NCBI GenBank assembly: GCA_012295275.1
Contig: CM022667.1
Coordinates: 21,270,667 to 21,334,666, forward strand
DNA length: 64,000 nt
Direction: 5' to 3'
From: Chrysomallon squamiferum
Lineage: Eukaryota; Mollusca; Gastropoda; Neomphalida; Peltospiridae
The translations under genes and the position numbers were made by a program. A model generated the notes under the pieces. That model saw nothing but the letters and a program-made list of their open reading frames with translations, searched no databases and was not told the DNA's origin. Shown here in pieces: positions 21,501-34,200 of the stretch; the first letter of the stretch is position 1, and each line of letters starts with the position of its first letter.

Positions 21501-22657
21501 TCTTTCTGAAATAAAAGAATATGTGTAGCTATAATCCCATGTTTATTTCAATACAGTTGTTACATAAAATACTACATAATGCTATTTTTAAACCTATAAA
21601 ATAAATGTAATGTTTTAAAACAATTTTAATATTTATTATATTTTATGTAAATGTTAACCATTTTGGAGCACTTCTATCACAAAATATTTATCCATACTCT
21701 GAATTTTTGTTACACTGAGTCAGGCCCAATTTTTTAACCTTCCAGCAGGTAGAAAGGATTAGGTGACTGAAAATTCCTGCATCATCATGTTTAATATTAT
21801 TTTTTACTGAATTCAAGTTCACAATATAGATATATGTTAAAAAGATGATTTAAGAGACACAGTTCTGCAAAATGTAATGTAATTAAAAATTATACTAAAT
21901 TGTCATAATAACAATAAATAACAATAAATAATTAAATAAAAGAACTGCATCCAGTACAATTGGAAATGTTTCAAAATTATAGATCTAGAGATTTCCTAAA
22001 AGATGTATATCAAATGTTATAAGAATACAAATATATGCAGAGCCATTTTTACCAACAGTTTTTTCACTGGTACTTTTCTTTGTGCTACAATAACTACTTA
22101 CTGATACTAACATCTTTTTAAATACCTGATACTGAGTCAGTTTTAATCCAAGCACCATCCCATCATCAGTGATACCCAGATACACAGTTCCTCCTTTACC
22201 GGTGTTCAAATAGGCTGCGAGATTCCTAAACAATAAACAAAATAAGATAGTTGGAGCTTTATTTTTATTTAAAAGAGAAATACAAACTAATTTGCGTACA
22301 TTCTATTAGTGTTTAATTATTAGCACTTGAACAGAATGCACATAATTCAAAAAGTGTCAAGTGACTCTTTTAGACAAATATTTGCAAATTGAAAATGTAT
22401 ATCTACTAAATTACTTAAAATTTTAATTAACAAAAGTAAACTTAGAAATGATAAAAGAAGAAACTATTAAGACAGTAATCTTGCCCTGAAACTGGTTTTC
22501 TTGATGATCCTTCAGTTTTCTTTTCTCTTGCCCACAAAGGAAGATCTTCAACAGCAAAGTTTCTGTGACCTTTGAATTCATGGGTCATATCCTCCTCAAA
22601 TGGTACCACAGTTCCTTGAATGTAATACCGCTTCATTTTAGATTTTGAAACTGCCAT
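18586..22657 (-). CDS. Schlafen-like AlbA_2-domain protein
   Basis: Seven exons read right to left in phase: 22657-22485, 22225-22126, 21505-21431, 21116-21036, 20180-20019, 19670-19600, 18643-18586, giving 239 aa. The AlbA_2 (Schlafen-type) core shows MTHEFKGHRNF, then NLAAYLNTGKGGTVYLGITD, DGMVLGL and ALQDLFSRYKPPVPPHLYK. A later segment, GLIPSDYVIEVIIKPW, is followed by a charged helical tail (SRQQAKEACEAEIWRLKQQ). Architecture fits SLFNL1-like proteins, which lack the Schlafen helicase part. AlbA_2 proteins of this group include tRNA nucleases and the nematode piRNA-precursor nuclease subunits; whether this one cleaves RNA is not known. Exon 1 is joined through a GC donor. Exon 3 could instead run to 21357 (continuing VKFIPVINKDSSPEA), but then phase does not match exon 4. 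It shares a divergent promoter region with CIAO2B. Confidence 0.8.
18736..18800 (+). repeat. Dispersed repeat copy B, pogo-like end
   Basis: Second copy of the repeat at 16888-16955. It has the same AAACAAATAAATAAAAAT start and a terminal CAGTCAAACCTCTTTAT at 18777, close to pogo/Tigger-type ends. It lies in the last intron of the Schlafen-like gene. Confidence 0.5.
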
Positions 22658-23460
22658 TTTCTTTTCCTGAAGAAAATATATATAAAAAAAAAAAAATTAT
22701 TATATATCAAAGAAGAAAATAATTATAAATATTTAAAATTGTCAACTGAACAAAAGATGGAAGAACGAGTCAAGAAAAAAGAAAAGAATTTATACTAATA
22801 ACAAAACCGAAAAAAACATGAAGAAAGAAATAAAGTTAAATAATAATAAAACCAATAATAACAATAAACAATAATAATAAAAACAAATCTTCTTTTTTTC
22901 TTTTTTAATTAAAAGAACACTCAGTAAACCAACTGCATTCCACATGATCAATAATAAATGAAAATTAACATAATTTATTGCAGAAACTTTATATATTAAC
23001 ATCAAGATAATTTTCTAAAGACTGATTGATTATAATACAGAATTTCTTATTCTCAAATATGCTTAATAAGACATTTTGAGTTTTAATTTTTATAATTAGT
23101 TAAATATTACTTCCATTTAATTATTTAGTTTTATTTATTTATTTATTATTGTTTTGTTTTTTTAATTACTTGGGGTTGTTTTTGTTTTGTTTTATTATTT
23201 ATGTTTTGTTTTTACAAGCAGCTTAACTTCAGTAAATTATTTAAATTTTATGAGATATTATAATTTGGTTTTTCACCTGAAATAAAATTTACTGATTTAT
23301 TTATTTTTTAAATTGTTTATTTTAAATCGGAGAATAAATTATATGCATTTAATTATTGATTTATTTAATAATTGACATACTTACTTAACTAAAAACTTAA
23401 ATATAAAACTTCTAGCGTTGTTCGATAAATATATTTTCGAGTGATCTCCCTTAAAAAGTA
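22658..23460. promoter_or_regulatory. Bidirectional promoter region, Schlafen-like gene / CIAO2B
   Basis: The start codons of two divergent genes are 803 bp apart. The interval is very AT-rich, with A-rich and T-rich low-complexity stretches. The last 50 bp before the CIAO2B ATG carry a few CpGs. No TATA box or known binding site could be assigned. Confidence 0.45.
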
Positions 23461-25860
23461 ATGTCGACTGTTCTTGAAAACGCGAATCCTACTGTGTATG
23501 GAAAGTTCGGAGAACGAATAATTTCGCCTGATGAAGAAAACGAAGATGTTGTAGATGAGATCGACGATCGTGAAATTTTTGATATCCTTTCATTTCTTTT
23601 TAATATCATATTTTCAGATGCGGACGATTGGTCCACAGGAACATTCGTCCCCAGTCAAAATTAATTCTGAGCCGATGAGTGCAAAAATGTAACATGAAAT
23701 TAAAAATTATATTTAGTAGGTTACTAGATATATTGTTTTTATTTAAAATCATCACTTCATGAATATTGTCATATAATATCTTTTTATTTAATATTTATAA
23801 ATTTCTTAACATCAAAACATCTGATCCGTGTTATAAATGATCCAGAGCATCCCCTATCACTGGAAGAATTGAATGTGGTTGAATATTCAAGAGTTCATGT
23901 AAGTTACAGTATCGGTTTTAAATCTTGTAATTATAGAAATTTAATAGGAACTTCACAAAAACTTAAAAGCAGTGGACTATTTTCTATGTGTTTTGATTAC
24001 ACATTATAATGATTATTCTCAGTTGTTAGACGGGACATTCCAACCTTCATTATTAAATCAGCTTTTTTCCATGATATATTTTTAAATATTCTCATTTGTC
24101 ATTATTATAACCTGAAATTAATTAGTCTTTACTGTTTCCGATAAAAATAAATAATATTAAAAAAAAAGTGTGATAAAAAGTCTGTTTCCATTTTAAAACT
24201 CAGTTAAACTGCATTCCTTTTTCAAAGACGTGTGCTTTTATGTTTGTATTAAGCTGCCGATCTGTAGCTAAGTATTATTTACAGAATGTGCAGTGGTATT
24301 TCTCATATAATTATCTATAAATATTTTTTTTTATGTATTCCTCATTTATTTTTGTCTTTTATGTTTTAGATCAGTAATGTTGAAAACAAGGTGTCAGTGG
24401 AGTTTACTCCCACAATCCCACACTGCAGCATGGCCACCCTGATAGGTCTTTCCATCAGAGTTAAACTGCTTCGATCTCTGCCTTCAAGGTTTAAGGTATT
24501 TTAGAGTTTGCTTTCTTGTTCCTTTACTGTCATCACTACATGTAGACAGGCTGGTTTGTTTGTATCAAGTTTTGATAATCTATTAGGAAATAGTTTGGTT
24601 GGAATATTTTATCTTTTTTGTAATTTCAGGTTGATGTCAAAATAACACCAGGATCTCATGCTTCAGAAGATGCAGGTTTGTAGAATTAAAAAGTACAATA
24701 GTTATTGATATTTATAGGTAGGAAAATCATTAAATCCCCTTGTTAGTTTTTGCTAGTTATATTATTTCCAATAAAACAAATCTTTTCAGTTTGAGTTCAG
24801 CCAATCTTTTAATACTCAAGTTTACTGATATAAGCCAAAGCCAAAGCTTAATAAAAGCAATATTTCCATTTTTAATAATTACTGATATATATGAATTACT
24901 GTTGTACAGTGTATGTCAGTGTAATGTTTTCTAAACAACTGTTTATCAGTGATGGTGCCAGTACCTAAGGTGTTTGTTATGATATCTATAGGATACGGTG
25001 GTAGAAAACTAAGAATACTGTTATTTATAATTTACAAACATATTCTGTAATTATATACCTGAAAATAAAAACAACTAAAATTATTTATGGTTTTGGTGAA
25101 ACCTAAATTAAAATATGGAATCGGTCAGTTGAATCCTAATTAAGACAGTATCAGTCACAGGAGAATCAAGTATTTGGGTTAATAGATTTTATTTTATATT
25201 AAACATATACAGTTATATTTTATATTAAACAAATATGCCGTTAATGAAATTGATTACACTGCATAATGATGTACAAAAAAACAAAACAATGGAGAAAAGT
25301 ATCTTGCCATATCCTGCTGCCAAATGCTTATCAAAGCAAGGCCAAAGTTTCAAGGTTCTCTCCTGAGACCTTTGTGTTCATCAAAGGGAACTGCAACCAT
25401 CTGCATGTCACTTCCTCAGACCCAAAATCTTCTTTGATATCTGTATAATTTTAAAATTTAAACACTATCTTTAAAAGTTTGTCTTTGCAGATGACAGATG
25501 GTCAAACAGAACTTCAGTTATTTGCATTTATCAGCACTTAAAGGCAGTTTATTTACTTATTATAATTATTAATACATATTTAATATGCGTCTTTGGTTTA
25601 ACTTTTCTCTATTTCATATATAGAGACTAGATAAACTCAGGATTGCACATATTTATATTCTGCAAGTGAAATGTATCTACTGAGACACAGTTTCACTATT
25701 GCTATATTTTACATTAAAACAAAGATCAAATCTTATCATTTCTATTTCAGTAAACAAACAGCTGGCTGACAAAGAAAGAGTAGCTGCTGCTTTGGAGAAC
25801 GTACATCTGTTAGAAGTGGTCAACCAGTGTCTTGCTCCAACCACTAGGAAACACACCTGA
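23461..25860 (+). CDS. CIAO2B: Cytosolic iron-sulfur assembly component 2B (MIP18 family)
   Basis: Subunit of the cytosolic iron-sulfur targeting complex with CIAO1 and MMS19, which delivers Fe-S clusters to DNA polymerases, helicases and other clients. Five exons: 23461-23581, 23819-23898, 24370-24495, 24630-24675, 25751-25860, giving 160 aa, close to the human length. Family landmarks: [48 protein letters not shown] with the conserved cysteine at residue 86, [20 protein letters not shown], and [16 protein letters not shown] near the C terminus. Exon 1 joins exon 2 only if the intron is read as AT-AC (U12 type); no GT-AG alternative restores the conserved FDLIR sequence. Retention of that intron would add 27 unrelated residues and stop at 23662-23664. 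Divergent from the Schlafen-like gene. Confidence 0.97.
23582..23818 (+). other. CIAO2B: U12-type AT-AC intron in CIAO2B
   Basis: The 5' end is ATATCCTTTC, an exact match to the U12 donor consensus. The 3' end is AC. A TTCTTAAC branch-site match lies at 23803-23810, about 10 bp before the 3' end. The exon junction splits the Asp codon (G + AT) of the conserved REIFDLIR segment. Length is 237 bp. Confidence 0.92.
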
Positions 25861-28285
25861 TCTTCAAACTTCAATAAGGAGGAAATCTTCAGACAGCTGT
25901 ATTCATTCCTGTTTAATGTAATGACTGTACAATAATAAATGTCAGGTGTCTGTTTACATTATATGTTAAAACATCAAATACAAGTTTGTTGGCTGCATTG
26001 GTTAAGTAGGCCCTATTTATCTATATGTAAGCTCATATTGGTATGTTTGTTGTATAAAAATTATAAATGAAGAAGATATCTTTTTCATAATTTGACAGGA
26101 CTGTTTAATATCTAACTATGAAAATTTTAATAAGAAATCAGAAATTTACACTGAAAAGAAGTACCTCTATAGTAAATAAAAGCCATGAAGTTGTACATAA
26201 AAGATGTGTTTGCTGGAAAAAAATTGAATTTGACTTCTCTGACTTAAAATATTGAACAGAAAAGAGTTTGACATCTGTGATAGATGGTGATATATATCCT
26301 GTCTAGTGTAGTTTCCTACAACTAAATTGTGTACATGGTATATGTGCTTCTTTGTGTGTGGATAGAAGCCAACAACAAATCTCTTCATCCTGTCAAATAA
26401 AGAGTATTCCATGGACTGGCTGAAATGTTTCTCTTGTAAAATATTCATAAAAATAAACAAGAAAATAAGTTAAATAACTCCATCCCAGCAAAAACCCAAA
26501 ACAAAAACGGAAGGAAAAAAACCACATTCATAAATTCCATATAATTATGAAAAAATACAACCATGATATTTATAAATAAACAATTTTAATTCACACATAA
26601 AAAGCACGTTTCCACTTGATTTGATAAACGAGTATTAATAAAATATAAATACTTACTTTTTTATATAAATAACATTCTTTTTAAGCACACAGCAAACAGA
26701 ACTCTATAAATAATGATTAAAAACCAATACACTTTACTAAAATGTGTATATAAATACAACTTTTTAACAGACATTCTGTAAATTATATTGTTATAGATCA
26801 TTACTAATTGTTTAATTAAATGCAATAACAAACCCAACTGCCAGCCAAAAAACCCAAAACAACCTGATTAAAATGATCACCGGAAATCTTTAAACATTAC
26901 TGGCATCTACTTCAGAATTTTTCCTAAACATAGTATTTAAATTCTTTGGAGCCTGCAAGATTATAGAGACGGTGGGAAATAAATTGCTTTAATGCACTTC
27001 ATAAACTGAGTTTTAATAATTTTAACTCCAATCTTTAGTAATAATTAAATTTCAATTTGTATATTTCTCCTAAGACTTATTATATAATAATAATAATTTA
27101 TTAATATAAAAAGTTTTGAGTAAATTAAAAGAAAGTGACATGTATTTGTGTTGCTTTGATATTGTCATGTCACAGTGCCACATTAATTCAGTGACAGCTG
27201 TTGCACTGTAAAACACAAATACTGTTATATTCTGGAACTGATTCCTGAACAGAAACTAATGGCCTAAATCAGGTTGGAAGATAAAATATAAAAACGATAA
27301 AATTCTTATAAAGATATTGCCAATCAAATTTAAAAAAAAGAAGTAAAAGTTTGTCCTTAATGTAATAGCAGATAACAAGGAAGACATAATTGTACATTTT
27401 AAAATAACAAGTCAAATATCACATTCAATAAATGGTAATTATTAAAACATGCTAAGTATTACAATTCTTTTTCAGTCATTGTGCAGGTAATGTTTACATA
27501 ACCTTTCAGAAAATAACAATGACTATGATTATGAAATCTATCACATACATAGTAAATATCTGTCAACATATTAATTTATATTGACAAACCCAAACACTTT
27601 TAAAATATTTCAGTTATCTAGAAGACAAATATCTAGGTTTATTTTATTTAATTTCAAATTGTATTTCACACACTTCGACCCCAAATTTGAAAAGTTGTGA
27701 ACTAATTTTGTTAACTTGTCTTATTGTTGAATGATTATGTCAGTATGTCTACGTTAATTGAAGCTAGCCATTTATTAAATGCATTTTTTTGTTTCCCAGC
27801 CATTAGTAATCACTTCATTATTACTTGGTTTGTGCTTGTCTTTGCTTATAATAAAGTGTGAAATGTAAGTAATAAACGCTGCCTTTTCTTTTTTCTGGTG
27901 GTCCTCTTTTTGAACTTGTCATTAGCAAAGGCTGGTTGGGTTATGAAGCACTTCTTTGGATGTATACAATGTTTTGTAGCACATTTTGTTATTTAGACTT
28001 AAGATATGAGGTAATTGTTGTACATGATTAGGTAGATTATGTAAGTTTTGTATTTATAGATTATCATCAGACAACTGAGATTATAATAATCATCATATTT
28101 ACTATAGCTTCTTGAGCCTTTCTTTGGATTTAATCTCAACAAATTTACAATGGCATTAGCTAACTTATTTTATACCCATTCTTAGCTTTTATTTGACTAT
28201 AAATTAGTGAAAGTTTATAAAAAGAAGAAGAAGAATGTATTCCATTAGTTACTAGATACAGAACTGCCATATTAGTAGTAAAAGA
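25861..28285. other. Convergent intergenic region, CIAO2B / ANKAR-like
   Basis: About 2.4 kb between stop codons. A CIAO2B poly(A) signal AATAAA is at 25934-25939. A minus-strand AATAAA at 27771-27776 is one candidate for the ANKAR-like 3' UTR. A 97-codon open frame on the minus strand at 26167-26460 has no family resemblance. Otherwise AT-rich sequence without features I can name. Confidence 0.45.
25934..25939 (+). terminator. CIAO2B: Poly(A) signal of CIAO2B
   Basis: AATAAA 73 bp downstream of the TGA stop. Confidence 0.55.
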
Positions 28286-31200
28286 TTAACATGATAAATG
28301 ACTATTATTTAACGATGGTACATGATTGGACATCTGTGATGAGCGTGATCGACTTGTTAAGATTTGTCCATCTTCTCCTATCAGATTTGAGGCTGAACTC
28401 CTTACATTGGACCCATTTCCTGTTCCATCGAAACTAAGAATTGTCATTGGTCGAGAATCATCTTTATCAGGTTTTACTCGAATTAAACTAGTTCGACCCT
28501 CTCTGTAAAAAATATAAGCCCAAAAGTATAAATTATTTGTTATGCATAATTAATTTATTTTTTTAATTTTAATAATATCACTTTATCTCTTCACTTCACA
28601 TGAAATGAACAAACAAAAGTTCTGTATTAATTGTTTCTGATACTTTTCACAAATAAAATACAATATTAAAATAATAAACTTGATTTTCCTCTAGGTTATT
28701 TATTTTTAAATATTTAATGGAACTGTTAAGAATGGTTATTTTTGTTCATGCCACACAAACTAACATAAATTAAAACCATCTCATATTTATTTCACATAAT
28801 TATGTATTACTAAATTCTGTTATTTGCATTCACTAATAACTAAAGCTTTTCTTACTTAATTGTCAGTTTATTTACAATTTAGCAAATGTTATTTTTATAC
28901 TTACGGAATGGCAGGCAAACCAACTTTCTTGTAATGTTGCCAGCCTTCGATGAAAGCAGGTGAAAGTTTATAGTGCTTTGTAAAATATTTTATCTCTTGC
29001 ATCAGATATGGATCACTTCGACATCTGTGTAGAGAGAAAAACTTTTGATTTTCAGTAAATCGTTTACAACACTAAAGTTATATAACATAACTCCAAACTT
29101 TCTTTCTGCAGATGTAACTAAATCAGTTACATATTACCACAACCAATAACTTAACATACATCTCATATTTTAGATAAATCAGTTCACTGACTTTCTATTT
29201 AAGGCTATACTTTTTAAGGAAAATAACCTATTTTGGGTCTGCTATTAAATCTGCACAGAATTCAGTAGAGGTGTAAATATGATTGATGGTATCAGGAACA
29301 TTATTTTTTTTGTTCATTCAGAACTTATGACCCATTCAAGAGGTGTTACCAAGCAATACTATTCATAATAAATAATATAAAACCATCTTAATGTCTACTG
29401 ATGTGCAAAACATACTATTACTTGCTTTTGAAAGGTTATGAACCCCTACCATCCTATACTAAAATTAAGTGCTGAGATACCAGGTCTAAGACTGGTAGCA
29501 TGCCCATGTCGATCAAAAATTTCAAATTTCAAAAAATCTCTGTTTCCAAAAACACTGATTCAGTAAAAGTAATATTTTCTAAACATATGAATTGTTCAGG
29601 ATACACCAGTGGAATGCTCTGTACTGAATTAAAAAATTATAAGAAAAAAGCTACTTGTTAAGTAGTTCTCTCTCTCCTCTGTGGTTGTAGGACAGGTACC
29701 CAAGAGCTATGGCTGCACATCCTCTGACTTGTTCGGCTTTAGAAAGCAGCAGGCGACAAAGATGTTCAACTGCATTGATAGCTAAAATAGCTGCTGGAAC
29801 CCCTGAAAACAAAATTTACAATCAAATAATGATTTAACATAGCAGATAAAAAATATAAATTTCACTGAATTTTATTAGAAAGTAATATTAATAATTATGA
29901 TGATGATAATAAATAGTTTCTTTTTGGGGGTATTCACTGGAAACAACTATCTTCAAAGTTTATAAACAATTTCATATTCTGTTTATCATTTTTTGATTTA
30001 GTTTTAGTTTCTTTTTATTTTTAAATATTAACTTATTTAGAGAATAATTAAGAAGGTTGGTACAAATTTGAAATCGGCTACCTGCTCTTGTATGAGCCAG
30101 TTTAGCAATGGAATCAGCAGCAAGCATCAGAATGGTGTCTGATGTTGAGTTTTCTAGGAGATCAACAATCAGCTTGATACCTGCAGCAGAAGACTTGGCT
30201 TGTTCTTCATCTGGGATGATTCGAGCTAGAATCACTATCTAAAAAACAAAAATTTATCACAAAAATAAAAACAAACAGATTCATATAAAAAACAAACTAG
30301 ATTAAAAATTATTTTTGTACCATTTTCTTTGTCAGTAATTATTATAATGAGGTGATTGATAAATCAAAGATTTATTGTACATAATGGCCAGTAAATGTTT
30401 GAAAAAACAAATATTCAGTTTTACATTAGTTCTTATATAGCTTTCTTCTTTTATTGTTGTTGTTGTTGTTGTAGTTACCTGTTAAGACATTTGGTATAAA
30501 TAGTTTACAACATATTTTATATACTTCCAACTTTTATTTTATTTCATGAGACCTAGCTTTGCTAAGCATCTGTATGAGCTTGTTATTTTATTGGATCATT
30601 TATCAAAAACTGATAAATATAGAAATATAACAAAGAGTTGCAAGCACTTAAAATATAAAACATTTTTTTTCCAATACCATTAACATTCCTTGATAGTTGT
30701 TGTTAATTCATAATTGAATGAACATGAATAAATAGTCTGATTTGGAAAAATATCAAACATGTTATTCAAAAAGTATGAATTTTTTCTTTTGTTGTTGACT
30801 AAGAAATAATTCCAAAATGACCAATATTAGCACAGCATAGAAATTTTCTGAACTCTGAGTCCAATTAACTAGCAGATCTGGAAGTTTCTGAATTGACCAA
30901 TATAATCCTAATGTGACATAATCCTCATTAACCTAATACCTTGAACAGACAGTCAAAACCTTTTCAAGAATAATCAGCTTTGGCTTATTTAGAAAATAGG
31001 TGGAAAAACAAACCAGAAATAAACTGTTAACACATTTTATTATTATAATTATTATTATTATTATTATTTCATTTGATGCCTTTACTTTTTACATTATTTT
31101 ATTTGAGTTTTTAAATAATAAATGTTTTTGATTTAAATAAATAATTTTTTTAAAAAGAAAAAAGTTTGTAATGAAATATTTCTTACTAGTTAAAAACTAC

Positions 31201-34200
31201 TGTTTTATTTATATTGTATATGCATATATTAAATATTGCTTAAAAGACTTAATCATATATCATTAAACATTATGTAATCATATTTTTGAATACAAAAAAT
31301 AAAAATATAAACTAGGTTTCTAAAGTAATATTTTCATTGCCAATTGAAAATTGTGCCTAAGATTTCCAACTACCTGATAAGCTGCCTCACAACGAAAATA
31401 TTCATTATCTGACATCAAGAATGGAATAAAGGATGCAAAGCGAACACCTCCCTGTTCTGCTATTTCCTTCTGCTGCATTACATTATTGTAGGCAAACGCT
31501 GCCAGTGCAGATCCAGCAAGCAGCCGGACAGTGCTGTCCTGAGAGTACATCATTCGCAGTATACGCACACAGCTGAAGTCTGGGTACCGGTGTATTTCAT
31601 TTAAAATAGCTTTGTTACCTGTGGTAAATTACATAAACAGATTTATTTTACAGTTTATAATTTGTTATTACTAACAGCTGTACACTTAATATATAAACTA
31701 TATACTTGGCAATAAAATATATAAATAAAATAAATCATGATTTTCATAGTTTTGTTATCAATTCTAAAATAAAATTTATTTTACATTTATAGAAATCCAC
31801 TATAATTATGAATGATTGTATAAATAATTGAAATTACCAGTGACTCCTGTAGTATAATATAATAGTTTCCATTAAGTAAATTTGTAATAAAATAAATTCA
31901 ATATATTTTTATATTTAATTTAATACATATACTAAAATAGTTTCTGGAGTAAATGAACTGTCAATTGCAGTTATGAAAGCTAAACATTTTTAATTTAACA
32001 TTATTATAAATGTAAACCAGAAAAAAATTATTCTTATTATTTTTTTTCCCTCGACATTAAATTTAATTTTCTTGTAATTAATATTATTAAATTTTATATT
32101 TCTGGAATCCCTATTTTGGAAAATGATATTTATATTTATTTGATATCTATGCATTTTTATTCATTTATTAATTATTTACATTGTTGCTGTTATTGTTGTT
32201 GTTGCCTTACAAGGCTAACTGATAGAGATAACAATATAATTAAGAATCTGTCTCTTAACAATAGTCCAATAAATCAGATTATGGGGAACAGCTCATATAA
32301 CCACATTTATCCTTTAAACTTATTTAATTATTAATTGTACTTCTTGCTATCTGTATAATGAAAGAAACTAAATTAATTTGCAAATCATACAGAATAAAAG
32401 TTACTGTTAGCTCTGTATTATATAAAGGTCAAGGTTCAACACTTCAAGATAACTGTGATCTTCAGTGATCATTTATATTTAATGCTCTGGAGATAACAAC
32501 AAACAAATAATAATTACTTGTGTTTGTCAGGTCCAATGAAGTTTATAATAAATCAATGCATCAAATATAAATGAACACATGGTTGATTTAATCTGGTAGA
32601 TTTATTTATTTATTTATTTTAATGTTATTATGTTGGGGGTTCTTTTTTTTTTTTATTCTTTTTTTTTTATATAATAAATATTTATATAGACAAGGATATT
32701 GCCATTGTATCGGTGGCTAAAAATATGATTATGCAATATCTATTGTGCACAAACATTCAGTTCTACATAGTTTAAAAACTGTAAATTGTTTCACTTTATT
32801 TGTCTTCTTAGAAATGTCACATCTCTCACTAAAGATAATGCAAAAAACAAAAAGTGACAGAAAAAGACAACAAACAAGCACAAAACCCCAACAAAATTGT
32901 TCTAATATACAAAGGAACAGGTATGTCTTTTCTGTTATAAAATGTATACATATCCATAAAGTAATGATGCATGTAATTATAATTATTAATATAAAGCAAT
33001 CGTATGTAAATTACATCTGCAGTGTAATCAGCTTGTCTGACTGTGCTTGTTAATACCAGCATGAAGAGACCAAATATATAACTAATTTTAGAAATATCTA
33101 AAAGAAAATAAATAAATAAATAATTTTTAATTTTTTTTTAAGAAATTCATTAGATAAATACTTTCTGAACATAAAAGTGAGTTTACGATGAAGAAGAAAA
33201 ATAATTATAAATCCAAGAAGGATTAATAAATCACAGAACAAACATCATTTAATCAGGTTGAAAACTATTAACTGCAGACATTGTAACAGATATCTGAATA
33301 TAAAAATCAATTATTGATTTGGTTACAAATCATGAAACACCTTCACAATAATTTGCAGATGCTATCTGAACTAGTGTATTGATCACAATAAGGCAACAAA
33401 AAGACTGCTTGCCAAATACACTGATTCAGACTCCTAGGTCTCACAGTACATCTACTGGAACAAGTGATACTGATGAATTATGTATATGTTAATCAGTCTT
33501 TTAACAGGAGGAGATTATGTAGCTGAAATGTTAAGATTTATAAGTTACTGAGTGCAGTAGAGGAAAACACACACACAAACACACACACACAAAACACACA
33601 CACACACACTGACATATATACTTACAGACATACACACAAAATAAGAATAAAAAGAATAAATGAATATAGCAGAAGAATATAAGCTTAGAGGATAAGAATT
33701 ATTCTGAAATATTTCTGAGATTTTTGTTTGAGTATCAACACAATAACAAATAAAGTGTTTTGTAATATCTGTTATTGATATGAACCTTCTTAACCTTCTC
33801 AAAACCACATTCCTATGCTATTTCTAATAACTTGTCTTACTGTTGTTGTTAAAACCAGCATGAAGAGACCAAGTCTGTAAAATCTGATCAAGCATGACCA
33901 ATATATTATTTGTTAAGGAGGTCTATTCAGCCATGAAATATTATGATCATAATGGAGAATATATTAGTGCGTACCTGTTCATAAATAAGAGATGATATTT
34001 GTTTTCAGAAAATGGGAGACATGACTGGAATTTTGCCAGAAAGGAATAATAATCATGTACTAAACTGAGATAAATCTCACATACAAAGCCAAATTCAATT
34101 ACTGATCACTTTGCAACTGTGCTGACAATATTAACATAAAAAAAATATATTTTAGTATAAAAAAAAATATCTGATTTTGAAAAATTATCTTTATGTGTCT

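Noticed and set aside
23582-23664. CIAO2B exon 1 read straight through to the stop at 23664
   Set aside because: Would end the protein before the conserved MIP18 core; AT-AC splicing restores it exactly.
26167-26460. 97-codon minus-strand open frame between CIAO2B and ANKAR-like
   Set aside because: No recognisable domain, no splice linkage, and it lies where both 3' UTRs are expected.
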